DNA from: Vibrio splendidus
GTDB lineage: Bacteria; Pseudomonadota; Gammaproteobacteria; Enterobacterales; Vibrionaceae
Length of the DNA: 64,000 bases
Reading direction: 5' to 3'
NCBI RefSeq assembly: GCF_001557875.1
Contig: NZ_LNRF01000001.1
Location: 620,001-684,000, forward strand
Of this stretch, positions 47,692 to 57,244 are shown piece after piece; the stretch's first letter is position 1, and each line of letters opens with the position of its first letter. Position numbers and translations under genes: made by a program. The notes beneath the pieces were generated by a model. It had not been told where the DNA came from. It saw nothing but the letters and a program-made list of their open reading frames with translations, and ran no database searches.

Positions 47692-48480
47692 TTATGAGTA
47701 CTGCATTGATTTTAAGTGTAGCGTGTTCATAAACAATCTTGGGTCGGTAATATTGTTCAGCATAGCTGGTGTCGGTAAACAGTCGTCATCAACGTAGTCG
47801 ACATAGTCTGCTGCCGAATCGAAGATCAAAATATCCAAAGCCAAACGATCCAAGCCATATCGGCCTCGGTGGATCATATCCGCTGAAAATACCAATAAGT
47901 CACCGGCTGCTAACGGTATCTGCTTACCGCCAGAGATGTCATCACTGCTCACTTTACCGTTCACTTCTTGGCGAACATTGTACTCTTCTTCGTTGTCCCA
48001 GCGCTTGTGCGTGCCGGGGATAAGCTCCATGCCGGGCTCATCAAAAAGGGGTACACGCAGATGCAATACCTGAGTTTCCATGATGACTCTCATCTGGTCA
48101 TCAATGTCGTAGTCGTATTGACAGTCACGATGCCAGAAGTCTTTTTGCTGAGGGTTTACAGGGTTGAAGAACAGCTGTGTATTCATGAATGCCGGTTTGT
48201 TTGGTATCACTGCATCGACCACGTCCATCACTTGTTTTGAGCTGATGAAGTCAAACAGTACGGTTCTATCGTCCGCAGGCAGGTATTCGCTTCCCGTGAT
48301 CAAAGACGAGTTAAAAGCTTCTTCTTGATAGAACTCTTCGTTGTCTGCTTTCCAAGATTCATGGAATTTCAGTACCACTTTTCTAAGAGATTCAATCTGA
48401 GATTCGCCGAAATAATTTCGGATAACAAAGTAACCATGTTTGTCGTATTGGTTACTTAATTGTTGGCTGTATTCTACCAC
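47692..48480 (-). CDS. Phytanoyl-CoA dioxygenase (PhyH) family protein
   Basis: This 262-residue protein is a Fe(II)/2-oxoglutarate oxygenase of the PhyH family. The facial triad is visible as H117-x-D119 in FWHRDCQYD and H204 in SADMIHRGRYG, with R212 a likely 2-oxoglutarate ligand. The family hydroxylates varied substrates including acyl-CoAs, ectoine, halogenated or phosphonate compounds and natural products. It precedes the MDR reductase by 20 bp. Substrate cannot be named. Confidence 0.87.
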   Translation of the reverse strand: MVEYSQQLSNQYDKHGYFVIRNYFGESQIESLRKVVLKFHESWKADNEEFYQEEAFNSSLITGSEYLPADDRTVLFDFISSKQVMDVVDAVIPNKPAFMNTQLFFNPVNPQQKDFWHRDCQYDYDIDDQMRVIMETQVLHLRVPLFDEPGMELIPGTHKRWDNEEEYNVRQEVNGKVSSDDISGGKQIPLAAGDLLVFSADMIHRGRYGLDRLALDILIFDSAADYVDYVDDDCLPTPAMLNNITDPRLFMNTLHLKSMQYS

Positions 48481-48690
48481 TGACTACCTTCGTTCATTTT
48501 TTACCGTTTAATAACCACGGATTTCTTGGGCGCATAATGCCAGACAGGCGTCATTCAACCAAGTAAGAAATGAGAGAACAGTTAGATGCAGTGGCGTAAA
48601 TAGCTACACATGTTTATTAGCTCTGAGCTGCGTATCAAATTGATGTTGTTAGCATCGCTCGTGCGGTGTTATGACTATCCCACGTTATAA

Positions 48691-48930
48691 CTATATAGCG
48701 GGTTGTGGCGCAGAGTTTGTTTTGTGATTTGGTACTTGGGTGGTAGCAGCGTGCTTTTCATCTGAAGACGTAAAGTGTTTATCTGTTAACGTTACAGTCA
48801 TTGCTTCATGTTTCACAGTTGTGGTTGCCGTTTTTGATTGGGATTGGTTTGTCGTCGCGGGTTCAGCGAATACCATCATTGAGGTTGTAAAAAAGATCGT
48901 TGCTAGTGCGATTTGAGCGAGCGTTTTCAT
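48691..48930 (-). CDS. Small secreted protein of unknown function
   Basis: This 79-residue protein starts at ATG 48930, preceded by AGGAT, with a clear Sec signal (MKTLAQIALATIFFTTSMMVFA-EP). The mature ~57 residues are rich in Thr, Ser, Lys and Gln with several His, low in hydrophobics and probably unstructured. The longer frame to 48975 would bury the signal. No family recognised. Confidence 0.6.
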   Translation of the reverse strand: MKTLAQIALATIFFTTSMMVFAEPATTNQSQSKTATTTVKHEAMTVTLTDKHFTSSDEKHAATTQVPNHKTNSAPQPAI

Positions 48931-49090
48931 TTGGCTGTATCCTATTGGGGAGTTACTAATAGCTGATACGAGCACTATAAAAATTATGTGGCGGTCGTTC
49001 TTATCATTTTATGCCACGGTAAGATTTATACTGTGGATGAATGTTCTGTTCGGGTATTATTTGCCAACGCCCAAGCATTGAGAAACTTAC

Positions 49091-49972
49091 TCATTGCCAC
49101 ATCACTAATACTGCTGCGATAGAGAGTAAGATGAGCGCAACAATGTCTTTGCGCGCGATGCTTTGCCCTAACCAGAAGTAAGATATCAAGACCATAAAGA
49201 TCACCTCGATTTGTCCGAGTGTCTTTACGTACGGCACGGCTTGAAGCGACATCGCGCTAAACCAACCCAGGGAACCGATAACACTCGCTAGGCTTGTCAT
49301 TACCACCAGTTTCGATTTCTTGAATATTAGGCGCAGTGTGTCTCGCTCTTTAAAGAAAAGGTACGTACAGATCATGCATGTCTGAAGAGTAATGACCAGA
49401 AACAGCACCCAAGCAGCGCGATGAGGGAAGGGCAACCCTATGCTCAAGCTTGCTTCCCGTACCCAAAGAGACGTTAAAGCAAAGGCGGTGCTACACGCCA
49501 TACCTAACAAGAACACTTTCGGGGACAAGCTTCGCCAGCCAGAAGCGCTACTCATTATTAGCACGCCTAAAGTACCAATAAGTACGCCGACCCAACCTGT
49601 CACTGTTAATGCGGTGCCAAAAAACAGCACGGAGAGCACCGCAGAAACAGGAGCTTCACACTTGGCTAACCCAGCGCCTATCGCATAGTTTTCTAGCTTG
49701 AACAGCATCACCATTAAGCCGGTCGCGAGGATCTGCATAATGGCGGCAGCAACAATATAGAAAACAAATTCACCCGAAAAGTCGGGGATAGCTACAGGCT
49801 GCCATTGATAGAGGGTGTAGAGGTAAATAAGGGCTATTGGGCCAGCCCAAATAAAGCGAGCCAGCGTTACGCCTGCTACGCTCATGGTGCCACTGAGTTT
49901 GCTTTGAAAGGCATTGCGCCAAGATTGGCTAAAGGCTGCGAGAAGAGTAAAGGCGATCCAACTAAAAGACAT
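49091..49972 (-). CDS. DMT superfamily (EamA) transporter
   Basis: This 293-residue membrane protein has ten helices in two EamA repeats (start MSFSWIAFTLLAAFSQSWRN, late IARKDIVALILLSIAAVLVMW). ATG 49972 with GGAAG upstream is chosen over the longer frame. Second EamA protein in the window but only distantly like 31350-32243. Substrate unknown; no regulator is next to it. Confidence 0.85.
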   Translation of the reverse strand: MSFSWIAFTLLAAFSQSWRNAFQSKLSGTMSVAGVTLARFIWAGPIALIYLYTLYQWQPVAIPDFSGEFVFYIVAAAIMQILATGLMVMLFKLENYAIGAGLAKCEAPVSAVLSVLFFGTALTVTGWVGVLIGTLGVLIMSSASGWRSLSPKVFLLGMACSTAFALTSLWVREASLSIGLPFPHRAAWVLFLVITLQTCMICTYLFFKERDTLRLIFKKSKLVVMTSLASVIGSLGWFSAMSLQAVPYVKTLGQIEVIFMVLISYFWLGQSIARKDIVALILLSIAAVLVMWQ

Positions 49973-50066
49973 GACGCTTCCATGTGTGATGTGATTTGAT
50001 GATGATACTAACAAAAAATCACATGATAAGAAGTGACATGGTCTGTTTATAGCCAGAGGCTCACCT

Positions 50067-50386
50067 TTATTCTCTATTCAGTATTAGATTGCTCTTCAGA
50101 AGATCGGCTGTTTTTTTGTTCTTGAAGTAGAACAGCGCGCTGATCGAAACGAACAGTAAGGTGAAGTAATAGAAAAACGAAGATAGTGAGGCCAAGAAGG
50201 CAAGGTTCTGTTCTATTTCTTGTTCGGTGTAACCCTTAGACACCAACTTATAGTAGTAAGCGTGCAGAATACTGTTCAGGCCGTATCCGAGGTTAAAAGC
50301 CAGGCCTTTAAAGCTGAAGACAGTCGCTCTGTTGTGTGATTCGGTCTTTTTATTCAGATGTTAGCTGATAAAAATGTTCTCGTCAT
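50067..50386 (-). pseudogene. Remnant of an MFS transporter gene
   Basis: An open frame with no start (50067-50360, ~97 codons) codes a typical C-terminal part of a major-facilitator protein: SHNRATVFSFKGLAFNLGYG, then an FLASLSSFFYYFTLLF membrane segment and a basic tail. In another frame just upstream, ATG 50386 opens a 10-codon start (MTRTFLSANI) that hits TGA at 50354-50356. This looks like an MFS gene that has lost nearly all of its middle by internal deletion. Confidence 0.6.
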
Positions 50387-50557
50387 AATGATTTCAATAC
50401 TTTAGACAGTGCACTCTTATGTATATATCTTTTACTCTTTTAAATCATTGAATTGTTGCTGAATCCCTAAAACATCTTATTTAGATTATCTTCGAACTCT
50501 TGGCTAATAATGGGTTACACGCTAGTTTTTGCCTCTAGTGCTAAGAACAGTCAATAA

Positions 50558-51478
50558 TTACTCTCTGAATACCTTTTCGATACACGATTCCAACCAGAGC
50601 ATTTTCGGCTGGTTGCGATGTTTACGCCCGATAGTCATACCTATGTCGCCATTTGGCATATTGGGCATGTGAGGAAACTGCACAAAAGAAAATTCATTTG
50701 AAAGCGAATTGGCCAGTAGTTTTGAGCATGGGAATAATACGTCGCTCTGCTTCACTATAGACAATAAGCTGTGTAAGTAAGTCGAACGTATTTTTACCTC
50801 AGTATTGATGCCCACATCGGCTAACACGTTCGGTGCTAACGCAATATTGTCGTTCCAATCACTGACCACCAAGCTCGCCAATTGCAAGGTTTCTTGCTGG
50901 TCACTTTGCAAAAGCGTGTTGGCAAGTGGATGCCCAGTGCGGCATACCAAGACAAAATCATCGCTTGCGATACGTTTTTGGTATACCTGTTTGGATAATT
51001 CTAATGGGTAATAATTAACACCTAAATCAATCTCACCAGAGGTGAGTAAATCCAGAGTATTCGCGCCCCAATCAACAATATTCACTTTGACCTTAGGAGC
51101 TTGCGCTAACAATATCTGAGTTAGCTTTGCCGAGATGCTGTTAGCAATAAAGCCATTAATGGCGATGTTCACAGTGCCATCAAACTGAGCAACATCAAAT
51201 TCAGACTTTGGTTCAAGTACTTGTTCTAACTGCAACAATACCGGTAACAAGGTCTGCTTAATTTCAAGCAACTTGGCGGTTGGTTCTAAGCCATGTTGGG
51301 AGCGTATAAACAACTCATCGTCAAAGTACTCACGTAGCTTTTGTAGTGAGCGACTGATAGAGGGTTGGCTTGTAAACAGTAATTCTGAAGCCTTGCGTGT
51401 ATTTTTTACCTCAACCAACACCTTCAATACTTTGAGTAAATTGAGGTCTAGCTGTTTAAAGCGGTTACTCATCATCAC
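50558..51478 (-). CDS. LysR family transcriptional regulator of module C
   Basis: This 306-residue LysR protein has an N-terminal winged helix (ASELLFTSQPSISRSLQKLRE) and co-inducer domain. It is paralogous to 35932-36852 along its length (DELFIRSQHGLEPT, NIVDWGANT, LGVNYYPLELSKQ). It diverges from the DUF1254/DUF1214-type gene at 51604 (125 bp between starts), the usual arrangement for a LysR and its target. Confidence 0.9.
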   Translation of the reverse strand: MMMSNRFKQLDLNLLKVLKVLVEVKNTRKASELLFTSQPSISRSLQKLREYFDDELFIRSQHGLEPTAKLLEIKQTLLPVLLQLEQVLEPKSEFDVAQFDGTVNIAINGFIANSISAKLTQILLAQAPKVKVNIVDWGANTLDLLTSGEIDLGVNYYPLELSKQVYQKRIASDDFVLVCRTGHPLANTLLQSDQQETLQLASLVVSDWNDNIALAPNVLADVGINTEVKIRSTYLHSLLSIVKQSDVLFPCSKLLANSLSNEFSFVQFPHMPNMPNGDIGMTIGRKHRNQPKMLWLESCIEKVFRE

Positions 51479-51603
51479 GGGATTCCATCATCGAAACTAT
51501 TTAGATATACCTAAATTGTATATCTTGATTTCATATAATCAATTGGAGTATATCACGGAGCGTCTACATACTGAGTTCATCGAAACAAACATGAGAAACC
51601 ATT

Positions 51604-52656
51604 ATGAAGAAAACGACGTTAGTGACGCTATTAGCGTTAACTGCATTTGGCGCAACGGCTGCAGACAATAACAGCTCAGCGGTTTATGACCACGCGGCTA
51701 TCGGTGGTGTTAATTGGGATAACTATCCTGAAGCGGAGTCTGACTGGAACTTCCTTGGCCTGCAAAACAAAGTGGGTGTTAACCATTGGCTGCACGCTGA
51801 GCCAGTATCCAAAGACGCGCAAACGGTGATTCGCTCAAATCGTGATGTTGTTTACTCGACGATGGTTGTTGATGTATCAGAAGGTGCAACGTTCCATGTG
51901 CCCGCAGAAGACAACGACTATTTCCAAATCATCCATATCATGGACGAAAATCATCTGGTGCATAAGGTGGTTCGTCGTGGTGAAACACTTAACCTAACAG
52001 CAAGTGACTTGACGACAGGTACACATGTTCATGTACTAGCCAGAACACGTATCGCAGATTCTATTGAAGATACCAAACGTCGCCAAAGTCTGCTTTCTAT
52101 CAAAGCGAATTCAGATAAGCCTTATCAAGGTAAAGGCTATAACCCAAGTGATGTTGAAAACTACCGTTTAAAATTGATCAACAATGTAATGAAACACGGC
52201 GCGCCTATTGAAGGGTTAAAGGGATTTGGTGCGACTTTGGATGACGTAGAAGACCACCACTTCAAGTACGTGACGGCATTTGGTTACGCAGGGCTACCAG
52301 CCGATACAGCGCAATACCTAGAGCGCGTGCCAGGTCAAGGTAAGACGACTTGCCAAGAGTGGACGATTCCAACGCCAAATTTGGACTTTGAGGGGCGCGG
52401 TGGTTACTACTCTCTAACCACTTATGGCGCGGATGGTTGGATCGACTCTGAGCACTTCTATGCTTCTGGAGAATCCATGCGTGATAACGGTGACGGCACA
52501 GTGTCTGTCACATTCAACTGTGGTACCGGTGCAGCTTATGATTTTGAAGTGTCTGAAGGTTGGGCTGGTGTATTACGTTTGTATGAGCCAGTCGATGTGG
52601 ATGAAACTTTAGAGTATATGGAAACGTTGCGTCAAATCGAGATTAAAGAGCTTTAG
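51604..52656 (+). CDS. DUF1254/DUF1214-type secreted protein of module C
   Basis: This 350-residue protein has a signal peptide (~1-20, ...FGATA-AD) and a DUF1254-like N-terminal half (VIRSNRDVVYSTMVVDVSEG, FQIIHIMDENH) followed by a DUF1214-like C-terminal half (GRGGYYSLTTYGADGWIDSE, then VSVTFNCGTG and VLRLYEPVD). Length is shorter than 34596-35867. Two cysteines could form a disulfide. It is monocistronic, ends in a strong terminator and is divergent from its LysR. No function is established for the family. Confidence 0.8.
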   Translation: MKKTTLVTLLALTAFGATAADNNSSAVYDHAAIGGVNWDNYPEAESDWNFLGLQNKVGVNHWLHAEPVSKDAQTVIRSNRDVVYSTMVVDVSEGATFHVPAEDNDYFQIIHIMDENHLVHKVVRRGETLNLTASDLTTGTHVHVLARTRIADSIEDTKRRQSLLSIKANSDKPYQGKGYNPSDVENYRLKLINNVMKHGAPIEGLKGFGATLDDVEDHHFKYVTAFGYAGLPADTAQYLERVPGQGKTTCQEWTIPTPNLDFEGRGGYYSLTTYGADGWIDSEHFYASGESMRDNGDGTVSVTFNCGTGAAYDFEVSEGWAGVLRLYEPVDVDETLEYMETLRQIEIKEL

Positions 52657-52688
52657 TATCTCTTCGAATAGCCGAAATATCTCAAAAT

Positions 52689-52725
52689 AAAAATCCCCTC
52701 AAGAACCTTTCTTGAGGGGATTTTT
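52689..52725. terminator. Strong bidirectional terminator between module C and luxN
   Basis: A perfect 17-bp inverted repeat (52689-52705 / 52709-52725, core TCCCCTCAAGAA) with a 3-nt loop has A-rich left and T-rich right ends, so it serves both the plus-strand gene and the convergent luxMN operon. Confidence 0.9.
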
Positions 52726-52754
52726 AATCAGTCGTTAGTTTACTTGTTAGCCAT

Positions 52755-55331
52755 CTACTCTTCACCTTCGGCTTCTTTGGAAGCATTTGACGCCCAGCCT
52801 TTCTCAAGCCAGTTATCGAGTACGTGTTGCAGTGCATTCAAAGACGTTGGCTTTTCAAGTCGACCATCCATTAACTGATTGATCATGTCTAATTCACGTT
52901 GTCCTGATTCGCCGGATAAAGCAATGATTGGCGTTTGAGGTGAGCGTGCCTTGATGATTTGGCTTGCGTCAAAACCATTCATTATCGGCATTTGCACGTC
53001 CATTAAGATCAAATCGACCTTGTGTGTTTTGAACAGCTCGACGGCATTCTCACCGTTTTTGGCTTGTAAGCTATTTACGCCAAGTTGACTCAAATACATC
53101 TGAACAAGTGTGCGTTGCACCTCTTTGTCATCGACGATGAGCACGGTAGGTGCTAAATGGCTCTCAGATTCTCGCGAACTTGTTGGTTCTGTATCAGCGC
53201 AGGCTTTATCTTGAGTAGTCGTTTGGTTGTGTTTCCAATCATTGAAATAAGGTGTACGAAGCGCGTCTGCTTTGGGGGCATTCGGTACTACAGGGAAGTA
53301 CAGGTGGAACTCAGTAAACTCACCAAGTTTAGAATGGCACTCAACTCTGCCACCAAATGAACGCATTACACGTTGGCAATAGCCTAGCCCTAAGCCGCTA
53401 CCACCACTTTTTTGGTAAGAGAAGAAGTCATCAAAAATTTTGTGAGCAATCGCTTCGTCTATGCCGGGGCCGGTATCTCGGAATATTAAAACGTTCTCGT
53501 AAGAGCCTATTTTGGTGCTGATTTCGATCTGGCTATCTGGATACGAATCAAAGTAATAAATCGCATTACGTATTAGGTTGAAAATAACGAAGTTGAATAG
53601 GGTTTCATTTAGCTTTACAACAAAATCAGCATGTTGTGGTAAGCGAATACGTTCGATTATCTTCTCGTTTTCAAAGCCATAGTGGCTTACTGCTTGATCG
53701 ACAGCTTTGTGGATAGAGGTCATCGTCACCGGACCATGCTCAGGCGTATTGTCACTGACCTCGCGTAAGATGATATCAATTAATTGTCGCCCGCGTTGAA
53801 TAGCCGATTGGCCACTCTCAATGTCGAGCAAAATCTCTTTGGCCGGGGATTGATTATCAATGTGCTGTTTTAACATTTCAAAATGCAGCTGGACTTGAGC
53901 CAGTGGGTTACGCATTTCATGCGCGATAGAGTTAGCAAGGGCGCGGCTTTGGCGAATGCGTCTATCGGCTTCGATAGTGCTTTGTACACGAATTAACAAG
54001 GTTTGCAGGGCAGAGATTTCCTCGTTAGAGAACATCTGATCGTTGCTCTTGTGTGATGACACTAACAAGTGAGTGAGCGATTTCCCCTGACCAAACAAAG
54101 GCATCACCAAGGCGGTATCGTTTGAACTCATCTTGTCATACAGTGCTTTGATCGAGCGCTTGGCTGGTGCGGTGTAATCAAGTTCTTGAGACAACTCGTC
54201 AAACACTAAAACGGATTTGTTGGTAGACAGATAGTCCTCATAGAACGTTTCGTTGTAGTTACTGTTCACTAGGCGAAGTTTGTCTTCGGGAATCTGCAAT
54301 AGGCTGCCCAAACGACGCATGGCATCATCAATTGAATGCTTGAAATCTTCTTCTAACGCGAGGATTTGTTGTACAGGCGTTTTCATGTTTCCGTAGACAA
54401 AGAAAGAGGCATAGTGGCTAACGCGTTTGTAGAGCACATGCCAAGTGATGCCGATCATCGCGCAGATTGGGATTGCAATGAGCCATTGATTATCATCTGT
54501 CAGTGGTATAAATATTACACCGAAAGGTATCACCAAAATAGCACACACTAATAGTGTATTTAGGCTCATGTACGTCAGATATTTTAAGCTGTAAAAACGA
54601 GAGGTTAGTAGAGCATACCCAACGAATAACATCTCGCTGATCGACAAGGCTGGTGGCAGCCAAGTGAGTGAGAAATCACGTAAGAAATAGGTCATACCTA
54701 GGTGGATCGTTGCAGTAGACAGCATGAATACCAAGATGCCTGCAATCATGTAGTTAGTTTTGGCTAAGGTAAGCTTACTGCTGTTAGCGCGCATGGCGAC
54801 TAGGTTAACCAGTGTTAGGACAACAAAGCTCATCATTCCGATAAAGAAGTACGGAGTGTGTGGGCCAAACTCGATCACGAACAGGCTTGGGCCAGCAATG
54901 GTCACGTGTTCAACGGTTAACCCTGGACTTAAATTGATAAAGAACGAGTAGACAGTGAGGGTGACAAAAATGGCTTGTTGCCACACTTGAACCTTGCCAT
55001 TGCGCTGTTCTGCCGCGAGCTGACACGAGAAGTAATAGGCAAAGGCAAACGCGAAGAAAGAGGCGAGGTTGGCAAACTTTGCCGCAAACACGGCGGCAGG
55101 GGCCCCAAGTTCTGGCAGTAAGTCGGTATGGAAGTACGCGTTACTGCTGATCCACGCAACAATACAGATCGAATACGCAATGTAAGGGGCATGGTGTGTT
55201 CCCGCAATCACTTCGTTCTTTTGTTTTAAGCGGTAGCAATAATATAGCAACCACATAACAACCACTGCCACGGTTGTAAGCAGAGTAATTGCTCTTGCAT
55301 GGATGATTGCTTCTAAGCCGAAATCAAACAT
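52755..55331 (-). CDS. luxN: LuxN hybrid sensor kinase, acyl-homoserine-lactone receptor
   Basis: LuxN is the inner-membrane receptor for the lactone made by LuxM; at low density it phosphorylates LuxU, then LuxO. The 858-residue protein has about nine N-terminal membrane helices (~8-290), a linker, a dimerisation domain with SIAHEMRNP whose His is residue 471 (same number as in V. harveyi), an HATPase domain with DTGPGI and [12 protein letters not shown], and a C-terminal receiver with LILMDVQMP, Asp ~778. ATG 55331 (AAAGGA 5 bp upstream) starts as V. harveyi LuxN does; ATG 55337 is in frame. It overlaps luxM by 8 bp. Confidence 0.94.
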   Translation of the reverse strand: MFDFGLEAIIHARAITLLTTVAVVVMWLLYYCYRLKQKNEVIAGTHHAPYIAYSICIVAWISSNAYFHTDLLPELGAPAAVFAAKFANLASFFAFAFAYYFSCQLAAEQRNGKVQVWQQAIFVTLTVYSFFINLSPGLTVEHVTIAGPSLFVIEFGPHTPYFFIGMMSFVVLTLVNLVAMRANSSKLTLAKTNYMIAGILVFMLSTATIHLGMTYFLRDFSLTWLPPALSISEMLFVGYALLTSRFYSLKYLTYMSLNTLLVCAILVIPFGVIFIPLTDDNQWLIAIPICAMIGITWHVLYKRVSHYASFFVYGNMKTPVQQILALEEDFKHSIDDAMRRLGSLLQIPEDKLRLVNSNYNETFYEDYLSTNKSVLVFDELSQELDYTAPAKRSIKALYDKMSSNDTALVMPLFGQGKSLTHLLVSSHKSNDQMFSNEEISALQTLLIRVQSTIEADRRIRQSRALANSIAHEMRNPLAQVQLHFEMLKQHIDNQSPAKEILLDIESGQSAIQRGRQLIDIILREVSDNTPEHGPVTMTSIHKAVDQAVSHYGFENEKIIERIRLPQHADFVVKLNETLFNFVIFNLIRNAIYYFDSYPDSQIEISTKIGSYENVLIFRDTGPGIDEAIAHKIFDDFFSYQKSGGSGLGLGYCQRVMRSFGGRVECHSKLGEFTEFHLYFPVVPNAPKADALRTPYFNDWKHNQTTTQDKACADTEPTSSRESESHLAPTVLIVDDKEVQRTLVQMYLSQLGVNSLQAKNGENAVELFKTHKVDLILMDVQMPIMNGFDASQIIKARSPQTPIIALSGESGQRELDMINQLMDGRLEKPTSLNALQHVLDNWLEKGWASNASKEAEGEE

Positions 55332-56577
55332 GTTCATCCTTTCTTAGCGAATTTGGCTTTTCTGCAGAACTTGTATTTTCTTCTGAGCATGTTTTTTCTG
55401 TAGAGCGGATACTTCTGCTCTCACGAACCGCGCGCTTGTAGCTGCGAAAATCGACGTCATTGAATGCTTTTACCATCATCTCAAAATTCCAGAACCCTCG
55501 ATAAATTGTTGTGCCGTCATCATTTAATTCGCAGTACCCTGAGTGGAAGTACGCATTGGGTTCAATGGTTTGATAAAACTGAAGCATGAAAGGTTGCTCG
55601 ATAATAGTGAAGCCGACTTTGTACCCTAGTTGGTGCAAGACACTCATCAGCTCTTTTTGAGCAAGATAGAGGAAATAGAGTTTTTGTTGGATATTGCCAC
55701 TGACTGTCAGACGCAGCACTTCACACAGGGCGTCTTTATCGGATAATTGTAACTGGAATTGTTGGTCAAATTCTGGGAGAGAGTAACACTTTGATAGTGT
55801 AGGCGGTGTGAAAAGTTGTAACCCTGCGAGCTCATCGTAGCCGTAATTGGGTAAACAGTATTGCCATTGCTCATTGCTGAACGGCGGCGCGTAACTTAGC
55901 CAAGTGTCATTCTTAGACCAGTCTTGAATCAGCGCGGAGGAAACCAGTGTCGGAAAGGCTTCATCGACGGGATGTTTGAGCAGAATAAAATGCTTACCTG
56001 CCTGAGAAAGGTGTAATAAAGGCAGCATCTCAAACCATTTCTCACCCTTGATGAACACCTCAAGATTGCTTAAAGCAATGGCATCGCTGATTGGCATTCC
56101 TTGTGGGTGACTTGGTGTTTGTACCAAAAGTGACTCATGTTCTATCTGTTCGATGATCGCACCGTAATAAGCACTGTCATTGATAGGGAGGTCGATATGA
56201 GAAATGGAGCTTGAATTTAATGGTGATTTTGCTTTGATCGCAGCAATCTCACATTCACACCAAAAATCTAACCAATGCATATAGCACTGCCCTACGGCTT
56301 CCTCAAGACGCACGGTCTCTTCTGACAACGTATTTGGATAGCGCTGAATCAGATCGCGATAGTCCATTAATTCAAACAGTACCGAATAGCTTTTGTTTTG
56401 ATGCTCTGGGAAAAGTAATTCTAATTGGCTTCTACGATACTCTGTTACTTTTTGGAAAAGAGCTGTGCGCTCTTGTGGTAGATAAGTACCGATAACGAGC
56501 TCCATTAGTGCTCGCTGCTTTATTTCGATAGACAGACTGCTAGCCAACAGTGAGTCTAAAGACGACGTTAATTTCAT
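55324..56577 (-). CDS. luxM: LuxM/AinS family acyl-homoserine-lactone synthase
   Basis: LuxM makes an acyl-homoserine lactone (a hydroxybutanoyl form in V. harveyi) from S-adenosylmethionine and an acyl donor; it is unrelated to LuxI. The 417-residue protein is slightly longer than V. harveyi LuxM (~399) because of a charged tail ([18 protein letters not shown]). Identification rests on length, the immediately following luxN and an overall match to the family (start [14 protein letters not shown]). The leader contains a short inverted repeat over the ribosome binding site, a likely Qrr target. The acyl chain made here is not known. Confidence 0.87.
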   Translation of the reverse strand: MKLTSSLDSLLASSLSIEIKQRALMELVIGTYLPQERTALFQKVTEYRRSQLELLFPEHQNKSYSVLFELMDYRDLIQRYPNTLSEETVRLEEAVGQCYMHWLDFWCECEIAAIKAKSPLNSSSISHIDLPINDSAYYGAIIEQIEHESLLVQTPSHPQGMPISDAIALSNLEVFIKGEKWFEMLPLLHLSQAGKHFILLKHPVDEAFPTLVSSALIQDWSKNDTWLSYAPPFSNEQWQYCLPNYGYDELAGLQLFTPPTLSKCYSLPEFDQQFQLQLSDKDALCEVLRLTVSGNIQQKLYFLYLAQKELMSVLHQLGYKVGFTIIEQPFMLQFYQTIEPNAYFHSGYCELNDDGTTIYRGFWNFEMMVKAFNDVDFRSYKRAVRESRSIRSTEKTCSEENTSSAEKPNSLRKDEHV

Positions 56578-57244
56578 GTGGTTAACCTAGCCTAGGTTTA
56601 TATAATTATTTTTATTTAATCTGCACTATCTACATGACACTGATTTTAATAATGTGTTTGAAGCTACGTTACTTTGTGCGAGCTTGTCGTAATTTTTCTT
56701 GTGTTTATGGTGTGAGATGTCAGTTGCATAATCAGGCGAAATTCTACTACTTGCGTTCACCCTTAACAACAAAGCTTTGTCATATTTGAATTAGTTTTTT
56801 GGTGAATAAAATACATTATTATCAATAGCTTGTGATATTTTGTAATGTTGTTGGTTAGGCAATAATTAAGTCGAGAATAAACCCTTGGATTTATAAAATA
56901 ATGGAAAATATCTATTTTTTTGAACTAACCTCATAAATCAAGCGAAATTTAATTCGTATTGTTTATTTCAAGGTATGTAAATCGCCATAAACATACGATT
57001 AACTAATGAATGTTGTATGTCTCACCCCGTTTATTCCCGCATTACCTATCTAAATAGTTTTAACATCAGGTGGCGAATAACATATACCCATGTCTGGGGC
57101 TGCTTTTTCTGACAGTATTCTGTGTTTATGGATTAGTTATCCCATAATTTCTGATGAAGTGATGACATTAGAGGTTTAAGCTTGTCTGCATATGAAACAT
57201 CGTTGCGAGTGGTCACTCGTTAATGATTTATTTAGTGAGGGTTT
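56578..57244. other. Intergenic region luxM / cystatin-like gene
   Basis: These 667 AT-rich bp separate divergent genes. No ORF is supported. The luxM side holds the repeat at 56584-56598. Half-sites like TATCAATA (~56818) faintly recall LuxR/HapR motifs but are not convincing. Confidence 0.5.
56584..56598 (-). promoter_or_regulatory. Probable Qrr sRNA pairing site / hairpin over the luxM ribosome binding site
   Basis: The luxM leader reads AACCTAGGCTAGGTT (6-bp stem, 3-nt loop), ending 6 bp before the ATG, and includes the AGG Shine-Dalgarno. Its GGCTAGGT is exactly complementary to ACCUAGCC in the conserved core of Vibrio Qrr small RNAs (as remembered: GGUCACCUAGCCAACUGACG). Qrr-mediated repression of luxMN is known in V. 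harveyi. The pairing here is inferred. Confidence 0.55.

Noticed and set aside
56584..56598. lux box (LuxR-type operator) at AACCTAGCCTAGGTT
   Set aside because: Lux boxes are 20-bp dyads with ACCTG ends; this is only 15 bp and lies inside the leader, so RNA pairing is the better explanation.
56810..56832. LuxR/HapR-type operator before luxM
   Set aside because: Only a half-site-like TATCAATA is present in AT-rich DNA; it does not match the longer inverted consensus.
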